Source: Cordia subcordata (lineage: Eukaryota; Streptophyta; Magnoliopsida; Boraginales; Cordiaceae). From it: a DNA stretch of 64,000 nt. This document shows, one piece after another, positions 35,131 to 47,100 of this stretch; within the stretch, counting starts at the first letter, position 1; each line of letters begins with the position of its first letter. Position numbers and translations under genes: made by a program. The notes under the pieces are model-generated. The model was given only the letters and a program-made list of their open reading frames with translations, ran no database searches and had not been told where the DNA came from. The stretch covers positions 2,170,001 to 2,234,000 of the forward strand of contig JAPTOF010000025.1 in assembly GCA_028554755.1 (NCBI GenBank), given 5' to 3'.

Positions 35131-35477
35131 CTCCAGAAGCACGTGCTAGTATGGAAAAGGAAAAGCAGCCAGTTTCTACTAGTGCATAGAGCCTCGTAGT
35201 AGTGGAAGGATTCCTAGGCAGTCTGACAGATACTGTGGAGAGTTCTTTGAAACTTTTAATGAAGATCTAATTGATGATCCCACTAATTATGACGAAGTAG
35301 TTTTTGATATGGATGCTAACTAGTGGCGCAAAGTAATGTATTCTAAGTTGGAGTCTGTATACTCTAATGGTGTTTGGGAGCTTGTAGAAGTATTTGAAGG
35401 GTAAAACCTATAAGGTGCAAGGAGGTCTACAAGAGGAAGAAAGGAGTTGATGGAAAAGTTGAAACCTTTAAAGCCAG
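35131..35477 (+). pseudogene. Copia-2 reverse transcriptase N-terminus
   Basis: Reading across frames recovers the linker with RIPRQSDRYC, the DANXWRKVM segment and VYKRKKGVDGKVETFKARL at about 35427-35480. It is cut at ATTGG (35478-35482), the left target duplication of a solo gypsy LTR, and continues at 37278. Confidence 0.78.
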
Positions 35478-35482
35478 ATTGG

Positions 35483-37277
35483 TGATCGCTATTCTATGCA
35501 CAAGTCTAAATTGCCCGCAAGTGCACAGATCATATGTGCTATCATACATGCAAGTGTAGGGTCAAATCCATAGGGGAATCTAACGTGTGAGGTATCCTAA
35601 GCTATGTGCATCCTAAATAACTATGTGTTGGGTCGCTAAACTATAATCTTTTTAGTGTTTTTAGATTGAGGAGAACTCGAGAAAGATAAAACTAATCTAA
35701 AGGTAAGAAAATAAAGGATGGTGTATATGTGTGTGTGAAATAGAAGAATCAAGTAATCTAAGGGGTTTCAGGCATTGGAAATAGGATAGTAGCGTCATTA
35801 TTACTTGCTTATGAGTGATTACGATGCCTTGTTAGGGTTGCTCGATGGATTATACTTTGTTGCTCTCGGCTAGTCTATTAATTAACCTCCTAATTACACC
35901 CTAAGCCTTATTATAGGTTCGTCCCAATGCACCAACTAACCTAGAGCTACGATGTGGTCTTTATGAGTTAGTGCCATAGGGCTAGCTAGTTCGGATTCTA
36001 GGAGACGTAGATCGATCTAACCCTAGCATCTAAACCGTTGGCTAGATTTAAAGCCAAGACCTACTTCGTCTATGGTCAACTAGTCTATCTTCAAACCCAT
36101 TAGTTGGATTTAAAGATAAGGGAGAGTTGACCTAGGCTTGCCATTAGTTGTGCACCATTGATCATTATCACAATAGAGGGTGTTAATGTTTGAGCACAAA
36201 GAATACATATCTAGGGCATGGCATTCGATGATATATCGGCTTATCCTATTACTAAGCACATAGACGTATTTAGATTACACCAATTTTAAGAAATAACACC
36301 TGACATGTAAGTAATAGATGCTATTTATTCTATTAAGTATGCTAATACACATATAGACATGCTAGCATAATGATTTAGAGATGGTTAATAGCATAATAGA
36401 CTTCAATGTATCTATACTACATCATTGATGCATTTCTACAAACATATAGACATATATGTAAATTTTCCATTGAAACCTTAAGTACAATCACATATATATA
36501 AATCCATCAAGTTCCCATTAATAAAGAGTGGTAATCAATCCATAAATACAAGATATAATCACCTTACATAGCTCTAATCATGCATAATTATATTTGGGGT
36601 AAAAGAGAGATACCCTTCTATCCAAATCCATGAGGTATGCCTAAATCTAGTGTTTTATCCTCTTAAATGCTTGATTTTGAGTGTTAAATGTGTTTAAAAG
36701 TAAGTGTGTAAGGTGGATTTAGAGTTTAGGGAAATGGGTGTGTGAAAAGGTAGGTGTTCTCCCTGAAAAATGGTTGAAAAGTATCTTAAATAGAGTTGAA
36801 AGCGTGCAGGGCCAGGGAACTAGCCTTGGGGGTAGGTTGACCAGCCTAATTGGCTTGCTTTCTGACTTGGCTGGGGGCCTAGTCTAGTCGACCAACCTAC
36901 GGTTGAGGTTGACCAGTCTCCTCAACTTCTTGGTCCGAATTTCTCGCAAGCTAGTTTCTTCTCGGGTTCTCCAATAGTTGCCCAGTTACTTCCAAATGCA
37001 CTTTTCTTCATTTCTTTGCATCCAAAACACCTTTATTGTTACCCCACACCCCAAGCACTATCAATCAAGCTCAAATCATCTCCTTGAATCTCACTTAAAA
37101 TAAGCAATAAACTTGCATTAGTGTAGCATTTAAGTCCTAAGCTTAACTATGAACATGTAAACCCTAATATGCACAAATATGACAAAAATGCTATACTAAT
37201 ACATCAAATGAAGTACAAAACACCTGAAAACAAGAATAAGAATACAAAGCATAAACATACTCAAAACCAACACATCA
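35483..37277 (-). repeat. Solo Athila-like LTR (type B) in copia-2 RT
   Basis: 1,795 bases, ends TGATCGC and ACACATCA on the + strand, with a perfect duplication ATTGG (35478-35482, 37278-37282). Excision in silico restores the RT segment found at 2505-2540 in copia-0. Contains the hairpin motif at 36038-36057 and the GTCGAC-type cluster at about 36810-36925. Closest to the LTR at 21064-23126. Confidence 0.95.
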
Positions 37278-37940
37278 ATTGGTAGCCAAGGGTTATTCCT
37301 AGAAAGAATACATCAGTTTCAAGGAACCCTTCTCATCGGCAGCCATGCTTAAGTCCATCAGGATATTCCGTGCCATCATTTGTCATTATAACTACTAGAT
37401 ATGGCAAGTGGATATCAAGATAGCTTTTCTTGATGGAGAGCTTGACGAGACCATTTATACGATCAGTAAGATAGATACACTGTAGCATGCCAAAAACACA
37501 TGGTTTATAAGCTTACAAAGTCTATTTATGGACTTAAGCAAGCATCTAGGGCAAGGAACATCAAGTTTGATCATGTGGTGAAATCCTTTGGCTTTGATCA
37601 AAATGTCGATGAACCATATGTGTACAAGAGGCACAACAGAAATGCTGAGGCTTTCTTAGTTCTATATGTGGATGACAACTTGTTGATTGGGAATGATGCG
37701 GGCATGCTATCACTTAAAAAGGTTTGGTTATCTTCTAAGTTTCACATGAAGAATATGTGAAAAGCAAGCTACATTTTTGGAATCAAGATTATACGAAATC
37801 GGAAGAACATGAGGCTTGCATTATCCCAAGTTTCCTACATAAAGAAGATATCGGTGAGGTACAATATGGCAAACTCCAAGAAATGTTTCTTTCCTTCTAG
37901 ACATTGAGTTACTATATCTTAGGACTAATGTCCTCAGACA
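37278..37940 (+). pseudogene. Copia-2 reverse transcriptase catalytic region
   Basis: Contains the MLKSIRIFRAI segment, the WQVDIKIAFLDGELDETIY equivalent and an open piece 37500-37760 with LTKSIYGLKQASRA and the YVDD active site (LYVDDNLLIGND). Stops at Trp and Gln positions flank it. Active-site residues survive but the enzyme is broken. Confidence 0.85.
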
Positions 37941-38640
37941 CCAGAGGAGATAGAGCAGATGAAGAAGGTCCCTTATGTTTTTTCAACAGGAAGCCTTATA
38001 TATGCCATGATGTGTATCAGGCCAGATATTTGTAATGTAATTGGCATAGTTAGCAAATATCAATCAAACCTTAAACCAGATCACTAGACTACAGTTAAGC
38101 AAATATTTAAGTTTATTCGCAGAATTAAGGACATGCTGGAACACCACACAGATGATCTAGTACTATTGGCCTATAGAGACTCAGACTTTCAGTCAGATAA
38201 AGATTCTAAAAGGTCTACTTTTGGCTTTGTTTACACTTTGTCAGGAGCTACAGATTAATAGAAGAGTGTGAAGTAAAAATGCATTGTAGACTCTTAGCAG
38301 AGTAGGTAGTAGCATTTGAAGCTGCAAAGGAGGTTGTATGGTTGAAGAAGTTCCTCATTGACCTAGAGGTTGTCCCAGCTATACAACAGCTTATTATCTT
38401 GTATTGTGACATTGCTATTGCTATTGCACAGTGTAAAGAGCCCAAGAATCAGAGAGGGGCAAGCATATTGAGATAAAGTACCGTTTGATCTGGGAGTTCA
38501 TCCAGAAAGGTGACTTAGTAGTGGAGAAGATTATTTTAGCTGAGAACATAGTAGACCCATTCACAAAGACTCTTTTAAAGAAATTGTTTGCTGCCCATGT
38601 AGAGTCTATAGGTGTTAGGTTCATAAGAAGTGATCTTTAG
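37941..38640 (+). pseudogene. Copia-2 RNase H
   Basis: Readable in pieces: the CRPDICNVIGIVSKYQSN equivalent (about 38015), YRDSDFQSDKDSKRSTFGF (about 38172), LYCDIAIAIAQCKEPKN (about 38400) and the end RFIRSDL just before the polypurine tract. The same C-terminus is in copia-1. Several in-frame stops. The minus-strand frames here are shadows. Confidence 0.83.
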
Positions 38641-38654
38641 TGAAGGTGGGAGAT
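38641..38654 (+). other. Copia-2 polypurine tract
   Basis: TGAAGGTGGGAGAT, immediately before the 3' LTR start TGTTGGGATG. Confidence 0.88.
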
Positions 38655-40331
38655 TGTTGGGATGTATGCCCTCAAGACCATCTGAACATGGATATCAAAT
38701 TGGACATTTGATCATTATTTACATATATTATCTCTATTATATATGTGTGAAGGTCTAATGATATAATCCAATGACTTGGGTGTACAATGAGCTTGGACAC
38801 ATAATAGGTCCAAGTCTAGTTTTGGATATATCATAAAAGATGTCCATAGTTAGATAGTAGTATTGGGTAATCTACTGAGATAAGGCTATAGTGGGCTAGT
38901 CTACTGATAGCGGTGATCAACCTAAATCATTGGAGGATTTTCTTGGACTTAGCTCTTAGTGGATGTGTCATGCATTGTATAGGACTACCATGAGTATGTC
39001 TTCTGGAATCGTGCCATCATACATAGAGGGCAGGATACTCATTGCTTCTGAGTGACCAATGCTCTTAATCTTGAGTGTATGCTGATGAATTAACGAAGTT
39101 AGGGTGCAACACCTTGATTTACCATAATAAGAGGTCTTGTGTAATAAGATTGTCTGCCTCGTGCATGGGGTGTTATTTTCTAATCAATTAGGACATCATA
39201 TGAAATAGTAGAGTTTATGTGCCACTTTGGATATGTCCTATTGGTCATTATAAATCTAGATCTAGTAATATTATCCTTTAAAGGTATATTAGTTATTTGG
39301 CTTGTGGGTTGCTCTACAGATCAAGAGATCTATGACCAGCTGGTTATCACTTTTTGGACTAGAGATTCTAAGAGTCAAGATATAGTCTTGGAGGTGATGG
39401 TACTTGAAAAGATCGGCCTTGACTATGGATATACATAGAGGAGTATTTTGGTCATTTCGCTCAGTTGGTCAAAGGCAATGGTTACTTGATGTGACCCGTT
39501 CCTTCTTAGCCAATAATTATTCTTGAAGTGCAGCATTAGTCTTTTGATGGAAATAGACCAAGGTGAAAACGGCATTAATGTCGCCAAAGTGGTGGCAATG
39601 GAATTTTGGTCATTTTTGGTGCCAAGGGTAATTATATCTTTTCGTCCTTTCACTAATCTTGTTTTCAATTGGATATAATTAATTGAGATCATCTGATTAT
39701 GTGGATGTTTCATTGAGATATAAATTTAATGTAAAGGGAAAAGGATTTTATCTAAGTTTTTCCTTATTAAATTTATGGGGAAGCGGATCCCACACGGAAT
39801 TCGATATTATAGGGTAATAGAGATAAAGGAATATCTTGGATGATCATATCCATAAGGAATATTCCATTTCTAGAATGGGTAAAGGAGGGATATAGTTGTC
39901 AGCAACTTTATTACTAGAATCTTACCTAATTAGGATTGTCATACACTAAAAATAGTGAAATTATGGCAAGACCCACTTGAGTCTCTTTGCAATTTTAGAA
40001 TAGGTGTGCAGGAATTTTCACATAGAACATCTAGAGCAAACATTATTCCATAGATCTTCATTACTAGCAATCCTAAGTACTTGCCCACTATATAGCACTA
40101 TACATCTAAGCTGTTGGAAGGTAATTGTAGTGAATAAGAATAATTGGGAGGCTATTTGGTGAAGCTTTTGCAACAAAGAGACCATCCACTTACATCTACT
40201 AGCTTTTGAAGGTATACCACTTCACTATCTTGATTCTTTGTTTATGTCATGTTGTACTTATATGTGGAAATATGTTTCTTATTGCTTTTTCTGCCACCAT
40301 ATTAGAATTGCTTTTGATATTTTTTAGAGCA
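38655..40331 (+). repeat. Copia-2 3' LTR, cut by G2
   Basis: Starts TGTTGGGATGTATGCCC after the polypurine tract and matches 4053-5617 plus 27802-27957. It holds the empty G1 target site CAAAG at 40174-40178. The last 42 bases seen in the 5' LTR are missing because the G2 LTR starts at 40332, right after GAGCA. Confidence 0.9.
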
Positions 40332-42220
40332 TGATGAGGTGTTGTACTTTTGGGTGAGTTTGCATTGTTATTTGCCTATGATTAAGAGGTATTTTGAGCT
40401 TTAAAAGACGCATTAGTATAGTACATATACTAGAGTTAGGCATAAGCGTAAACAAATGTACATAATTGAATTTCTAAGTCAAATGCTATACTAACATGCT
40501 TAATTTTGTGCCTTAGGTGAGCTATAAGGTAGAAACAGAGCTTGAATGAGGATGAACAATGAAGATAGAAGAGGTTCAGGTCGTGCGATGAAGGTCAAGA
40601 GCAAGAAAGAGAAAATTGAAGGTCAACTGGAAAAGTCGATCTACCTAGCTCCAGAGAGGAGCCCATTTTTACCGTTCAACTCCCCTAAGGAGCCAGTCGA
40701 CCAACTAGGTCGGCCGGCCATTCCAGAGAGCATCACAATAAGAGCTGATCGAGCCAAAGAAGAGGAGGTCGACCGGCAGTGCACAGCAATTGTTATAAAA
40801 GCTCGATTTTTTTAGCCTTTGAGGGGAAGAGATTGAGACCCATCATACACACACAAAACCCTATCTACACCACCTCTAGCACACATACAATCACACCCTT
40901 TTCACCCAGAGTCAAGCTTATTTGAAGGGTTTTAAACACTTGAATTGAAGTCTACTCAAAGATTTTGCACAAGAATTGCTACAATGGAAGGGCAGTTTTC
41001 TATTCTCTCTTTCATCCTCTTTTATATTAAGTTTGAGTAGATTTGTTTAGGGTGATGATACTTGTGTAATGGGTTGATTCTATGCTTCCATATTATGGGA
41101 TTTAATGGCTTAATATATATACATAGGCTATGTTCTTCTTGTATCAATGGCCATTGCTCAATACATGTCTAGGTGTTTGATAATATGCCTATGAGAGTTG
41201 TACAGTTTATTTGCTACTAAACACCTTTGGTCCATTCTATAATCATGTCTATGTCTTTATATATGGATCTTATGAAGTGGGTAATGCTTATATTCATGTC
41301 TATGCGTATGTTTGCATGCCTAGTAGTGAATATGACCTCAATATTGTATACATGTTAGCTTGAAAATGCTTTTAATAATGTAATTTAAGCATGATGATAT
41401 TTGGTAGTCAAACAGGTCCCTTTATTTGTGAACATCTTGGCCTAGAACATGTATGAGCATTAATAGATCAAATCCCGCTATAGTGACCCCAGAATAATGA
41501 GGCATAATTTAAGGCTAGTCTAAATCGAGTCTCCTTTGACTTAAATCTGGCCAATAGGTTTTCAAGTAGATTTAGTCGACTTTACGGACACTAGGTCTTG
41601 GCTTTAAATCCAGCCAAGGTTTTCAAGTAGATTTAATCGACTCTAGTGACACTAGGTCTTGGCTTTAAATCCAGCCAACGGTTTACGTACTAGGGTCGGT
41701 TCATTCAATGTCACCTAGGAAGCTAGTTAGTCACTCTTAAGGCCCTAGATCATAAGGACCATGCCGTATCTCTAAGAGGCGCCGCCTAAGGATGGACGAG
41801 CACTGAGTCCTAGGAAGAAATTATGACATTAATTAAGCAACCTAGTCAAAGAGCAATCGGTAATTGAGCCATTCCTTATAATCCCATAGCATTTGAGTTT
41901 AGAATCACCCAACCATTAGAAAGTAGACATCGCCCTAATCCCTTCAATTTACTAGTTCTCTCTAGATAGTTTGTCTCTCTATATTTTCTATTCCTATAGT
42001 ACAGTTTTATTTTCTTAAGTTAGAGCTCTCGACCATCCAAAAATACCAAAAAGAAAATAGTTAGTTTAGGTTTCCTTTTTGGCACTTTTTAGGACACACA
42101 AATAGAATCTATCCCATAACATAGCCTCCATGTGGTTCGACACCTATTCTCGCATATACTACACTGCATCGATCCTTGCGCTTGTAGGTCTTTAGAGCTT
42201 GTACTCGAAGGACGATGTCA
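40332..42220 (+). repeat. G2 5' LTR
   Basis: 1,889 bases, TGATGAGGTGTTG at the start and GACGATGTCA at the end, next to the primer site. Motif cluster 40618-40790, TATA 40794-40800, two exact hairpin copies at 41598-41617 and 41659-41678 produced by a 61-base tandem duplication (41557-41617, 41618-41678). The open frame 40546-40815 is part of the LTR, not a gene. Confidence 0.9.
40794..40800 (+). promoter_or_regulatory. TATA box of G2 LTR
   Basis: TATAAAA a few bases downstream of the GTCGAC-type cluster, at the conserved LTR position. Confidence 0.55.
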
Positions 42221-42226
42221 AGTTCT

Positions 42227-42244
42227 TGGCAATGTTACGAGGGA
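42227..42244 (+). other. G2 primer binding site (tRNA-Asp type, decayed)
   Basis: TGGCAATGTTACGAGGGA aligns with TGGCGCCGTTGCCGGGGA with six changes, four of them transitions. Located six bases after the LTR end. Confidence 0.72.
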
Positions 42245-42576
42245 GGCATGGTGGTTTGCATTCTTTGCTTGTGTGTTTTGGTAGCTGCTTTATTTACTTT
42301 CCTTGCTTTATCTTTATAGTTTGCTTAGTTTTTGCTTACCTTGCTTCTTGTTTATATTATCTTACTTTGGTACTTGCTTATCTATCTTTGTTTAGTTTTC
42401 TTTTGAACTATTGAGCTTATTTTCCATACTTAGCTTGCCTACTTTTTTTTGAGCTTTATTAGTTATTTTTGCATTTGTTTTTAGTAGACTTTCTTGGTTT
42501 GTGGCTTATTTGCTGTAGTCTTAGGATTGTCAAAGTTTTTGGGGGTTGAAGTGGCCGAAGTTAGGATAGTTTCTGC
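42245..42576 (+). other. G2 leader, T-rich
   Basis: Begins GGCATGGTGGTTTGCATTC, conserved in G3. It is T-rich, with a hydrophobic incidental frame (42199-42414). No gene. Confidence 0.6.
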
Positions 42577-44102
42577 ATGCTTGGTAGGAGATCCCTTAGA
42601 AATCCCCTAGTTCCTTTTAATCCCGAACCCGATAGGATTGCTAGACATTTCAAGAATTTAGGTGATCTTCTTAAGGAGATGGCCGATCCTAATCATCCTC
42701 CTAATCCTCTTATTCCCCCAATGAATCCCATTCCACCTTATGATCACTATAGACATCAAGCCCAAGATCATTTTAGACAAGAACCCCTTAGATCGAACCC
42801 ACCCATAGATGAGGAGCCTACTATTAGGCAATTCTTTCTCCCCCAAGCTTTTGAGCCTAAATTGGCTATTCAAATTTTGGGTTTGGGAAAGATGAATTTC
42901 GAGATTAAGCGTAATTTGTTGGCCATGCTTCCTTCCTTCTATGGGAAAAGTAACAAAAGTCCTCTAGAGCATGTTACCGATTTTGTTGAGATGAGTTCCA
43001 CCATCCATGTCCCCAGTGTCTCCTAAGAGATCATACGTCTAAGATTGTTTCCTTTCTCTCTTAAGGACAAGGCCAAGGCTTGGTTCCATTCCTTACATAA
43101 TGGTAGCATTACTTCATGGGCCGAGCTTTAATATAAATTCTCTAAAAAATTCTATCATATGGCCAAGACAGCCGATTTTAGGACTGCCATTATGACTTTT
43201 TCCCAGCATAATCTAGAATCTTTTCATGAGGCTTGGGAAAGATTCAAGGACCTTCTTAGATAGTGTCCACACCACGGGTATGGTAATCATGACCTACTAC
43301 AGTACTTCTTTCGTGGTTTAAATGAACAAAATAGGATGATGGTCAATGCCGCCTCTAGTGGTAGCTTTTATAATTTGAAACTGACTGAGGCATGGGAGAA
43401 AATGGCGTTGATGGCTGAAAATTCTTTTTAAAACTTTGCTATGGATAGGTCTAGTCAAGGAGGTAATAACAGAAGTATTAGTGAGGCGGGAGTTTCCTTA
43501 GATTTACTTGTTAAGGTGGAGGCTTTAACAAATAAGTTAGATTAATTCATTTTTTTGTCTCTTTCCTCTCATGGTCATAGGACTAGTTCCATAGATTCGT
43601 CCTCCGCCCTTGGTAGTTGAATTATGTGCTTTCTATTCCAAGTCATCTTATGAGACCATAGCTTGCCCATTAGCGCCCAAATTTCCTGAATTTATGAAAG
43701 AACAAGTGTGTCCTACTCAAGGTTATTCTCGTGAATACAATCTTTTCTCGAATACATACGTTTCGGGTTAGAGGAACAACCCAAATTTTCTTGGAGACAT
43801 GGTCAGTATGAGTCTAGCTCACATTCCCAGGCCTCACTCCAGTAGCGTCCTCATCCTACTAATCCTCCAGGGTTTTACCATTCAATCAACCCAGGCTTCC
43901 TAGTGTCCCTCAACCACCAGCACTTCCTGCTTCCTCTAGTAGCCAGTCTCTTAGCAATAATGTAATGAAGTTAATGCAGTTTATTCAAAATCAGCAGTAG
44001 GCATTAGCTAGTTAGCAGCAAGAGTTAGCTAATAATAGGCAAAAGATGGCCAACTATAGGCAACAGATTACTAGGTTTAAGGCACAGTTAGGGTAGATTG
44101 CC
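42577..44102 (+). pseudogene. G2 gag
   Basis: The first 149 codons (42577-43026) are open: MLGRRSLRNPLVPFNPEPDR ... LAMLPSFYGKSNKSPLEHV. Stops then follow, with the conserved core still readable (RLFPFSLKDKAKAWFHSL, SFHEAWERFKDLL). The knuckle region at about 43620-43670 is damaged by small shifts. It ends with a Gln/Asn-rich tail (43975-44095). The Met at 42577 is conserved in all three copies. Confidence 0.87.
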
Positions 44103-45229
44103 ATGCAGTTGAGCACTAGAGACCCTAGGAAATTACTTTCTCAACCAGACGTAAACCCTAGAGTCCAGTCTTATTCCTCCGCCTATGCCACTTATCCCCC
44201 TCTGGCCCAGGCTAAGGCTATCACCGTTCTTAGGAGTGGTAAGAGAGTGGATAATAAGGTAGGAGTTGACTTTGTAGTGCCTACATCTAGTGGTCCTTCT
44301 GAGCCTAGAGAGCCTTATAGTAGTCCTATTGAGAAGGATTCTAGAGAGAGGCCTGTTGAGAAAGTTGAGCCTATTAGAGACCATAGAGAGAGTAACACTT
44401 CCTAGCTACATCAGGAGGGAAAATAGCCCATTGATGATTCCTATGTGTCTAGAGGTATTGCACCTAGAGTTCTCTTCCCATTCGCTTTAGAGAGACATGC
44501 GCCCAGTGAGGATTCTAGGTTTTTCAAGATCTTAGAGCATCTTAAAGACCCTGAGGTTAATCTTCCCTTGATAGATGTGATCCTTTCCATTCTCTTTTAT
44601 TCTAAGTTCTTCAAGAACCTTTGTACAAAGAAGTGTAGATCATCGAACATTCCTAAGAAGGTAAGGCTTACGGAGAAGGTGAGTAGTATTTGTACTTTGG
44701 GCCTTCCAGCCAAGATGAGTGACCCCAGAGCTTTCATCATTCCTTGTAGGATCCGTGAGACCCAGATTGATCACGCCTTACTAAATTTAGTGTCCAGTGT
44801 AAATCTCATTCCCTACTCTGTCCATCAGCAGTTAGGTCTAGGTGAGTTGTCCTCTACAAATGTTACACTTCAGCTAGCTGATAGGTTTGAGCATAGACCT
44901 AGGGTTGTGGTGAAGGATGCTATGGTCCAGTTACGTGAGTTCGTGTACCCTGTTGACTTCACAGTATTAGATATGGATTCGAGTCCTGATTCTAGTCATT
45001 CCACCCCTGTTCTATTAGGTCTCCTCTTCCTTGCTACTGTCAATCTCATTATTCATTATAGGTCGAGGTTATTAGAGATGAAATATGGGAATTTGAGGTC
45101 CACTATGAAGCCTGTCAAGGCAGTGAGAGGGCTAGTATAGGAGGAGAGGATGGAGAAGAGTGCTTTAGAGCTGATATGATTGATTTTTATGTCGAGGACT
45201 TTGTAGAGAGAACTATGACTGATGGAGAA
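44103..45229 (+). pseudogene. G2 protease region, catalytic Asp lost
   Basis: Frames 44103-44405 (ITVLRSGKRVDNKVGVDF) and 44445-45140 (231 codons) cover the gag-protease linker, which has the Athila-type LPAKMSDPRAFIIPC segment. The catalytic motif reads NLVSSVNLIP where G1 has DLGS: Asp has become Asn. The flap and LLGLLFLAT segments follow. The region ends in the linker at ERTMTDGE, where G3 begins. Confidence 0.87.
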
Positions 45230-47100
45230 TGATGTGTTGTGTTTTTATGTGTATTTTTATTATTATTTGCCTATGTTTAAGAGGTATTAAGTGCTCAAAA
45301 AGATGCATTGGTGTAGTGCTTTTGATAAGAATAGGCTTAAGCGAAAACAAATGTACATATTGAGTTTAAGAGACAAATTGCCACACTAATTGCCTGTTTT
45401 CAATGATTTAGGTGAACTTTGGGTTAAGATTGAGATTGGAAGATGATAGATGATAGAGATGGGAGATGTATGGGTCAAAAAGAGAAGGAGATGTATGGGT
45501 CAAAAAGAGAAAATCGGAGGCCGAAAAGACAAAGAATGGAGGAAGGAAGTCAGCCGGATGACCTAAGAGAAGGAGCAGGTCCATCGGCTAGGTCAACCTG
45601 CCGCTTCAGAGAGGTGCTCAAAATAGCTGGACGACTACCCCTTCAAAGCTCGTCGACCAGCTAGGTCAACCAGCTAGTCCAGACAGCATCACCTATCCGG
45701 TCGACTGGCAAATCGTAAAAAGCTGATAGAAAAGTCTAATTTTCAAACATAAAAGGGGATCCTTTTTTGGCAATTCCAGGGAGGATCTTTACACACCCAT
45801 CACACATATACATACTGAACCCTAGTCTTTACCCACATCACACACACTCTTTCACATATTTCATCACCTTGAAGTAAAAGGATTTAGAGGGTTTTAAACA
45901 TTTGGATTCAAGTTTGCTCAAGAGCTTTATACAAGATTAGCTAGGATGAAAGAGAAGCTTCATAAACTCTCTTTCGTTCTATCTCTTATTATGATTGAGT
46001 AGACTTATGTAGGAAGATTTAACTTATGTAATTGGTTAGCTATATACTCTTATGATATGGGATTAAATGGCTGAATATACACATGTTCGATTTTCTTATT
46101 TAAATGGTTATTTTCTTATTTATGTCCAAGTGTTTGATTAAATGCCTAAATGAGAAGCATGTGTATAAATTGAAGTCTATTTATTAGTAAACACATCTAA
46201 TCCATGCTGGATGCTATGAAGTGGGTAATGCTTATATTCATGTCTATATGTATATTTGCTTGCCTAGTAATGAATATGACTTTAATAACGCATACATGTT
46301 GGTCGTTAATAACGCGTACATGTTGGAGATTAATGGTGTAATCTGAGCATGATGATATTTGGTAGTTGAATAGATCCTTTTATTCATAAACACCTTGGCC
46401 TAGAACATGTATGAATGTGCTATCAAGTCAAATCTCGCTGTAGTGACCTTAGAATGATTATAAGTAACTTAGGGCTGGCCTAGGCCGAGTTTCCTTTGGC
46501 TTTATATCCAGCCAATAGGTTTCAAGATAGGTTTAGTCGACCTTAGTGACACTAGGTCTTGGCTTTAAATCCAGCCAATGATTTAGGTACTAGGGTAGGT
46601 TCATTCTAAGTGACCTAAGAAGCTAATTGGTCACTATTAAGGCCGTAGGTCATAAGGACCACGCCGTAGCTCTAGGAGGCGCTGCCTAGGGACGGTCCTG
46701 TATCGAGGCCTAGGGGGAAATTAAGACACTAATTTAGCAACATAGTTAAGAGCAATCGCTAAAATAAGCCATCATTCTTTAATCCCATACCATTTGAGTA
46801 TAGAATCACCCATTCATGAGTTGAAGTCACCCTAACACCTTTCTATTTGTTAGTTCTTCCAGATTAGCTTGTCTCCCACTTTCCATTCCTATAGTTTAGT
46901 TTAATTCGTTTTAGCTAGAGCTCCCAACCATCCAAAATCCCAAAAATAGATAGTTTAGGTTTCTTTTTAGGCACACTCTAGAACACAGACATAGAATCCA
47001 TCTCACAACATAGCCTCCCTGTGGAATCGACCCCGTACTGGCATGCACATTACAACACCAATCCATGCACTTGCAGGTCTTTAGAGCTCGCACTCAAAAG
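45230..47100 (+). repeat. G3 5' LTR (terminus deleted)
   Basis: Starts TGATGTGTTGTGTTTTT. It has a GTCGAC-type cluster at about 45580-45712, hairpin copies at 46559-46578 and a one-base variant at about 46498, a 25-base tandem duplication (45462-45486, 45487-45511) and a 24-base one (46283-46306, 46307-46330). The TATA region (CATAAAAGG near 45750) is weak. It lacks the last bases including the terminal CA. Confidence 0.87.

Larger units (their letters stand above)
4053..40331 (+). mobile_element. Copia-2: old Ty1/copia element hosting the nest
   Basis: Pieces in order on the + strand: 5' LTR 4053-5617 and 27802-27999; primer site 28002-28013; leader 28014-28186 and 30043-31190; gag, protease and integrase start 31195-32606; integrase and RT start 34357-35477; RT and RNase H 37278-38640; polypurine tract; 3' LTR from 38655, cut at 40331. 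The gaps are later insertions (G1, two solo gypsy LTRs, one solo copia LTR), most flanked by short duplications. Sample LTR comparison (4261-4320 against 38833-38892) gives 9 differences in 60, so it is old. All enzymes are broken. Confidence 0.85.
40332..45229 (+). mobile_element. G2: Athila-like element, 5' part only
   Basis: LTR 40332-42220, primer site 42227-42244, leader, gag from 42577, protease region to 45229. At GATGGAGAA (45221-45229) the protease-RT linker stops and a complete LTR start follows, so G3 (or its LTR) inserted here. The expected continuation (GATTTAAG type) is not found later in the window. G2 lies in the 3' LTR of copia-2. Confidence 0.85.

Noticed and set aside
4053..40331. 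Copia-2 pieces as several independent copia fragments
   Set aside because: The pieces are in one order and orientation, without overlap, and rejoin at target duplications.
40546..40815. An 89-codon open frame that could be a small basic protein
   Set aside because: It lies in the U3/R part of the G2 LTR over the GTCGAC cluster and TATA box, and the frame is not kept in G3 or the other LTRs.
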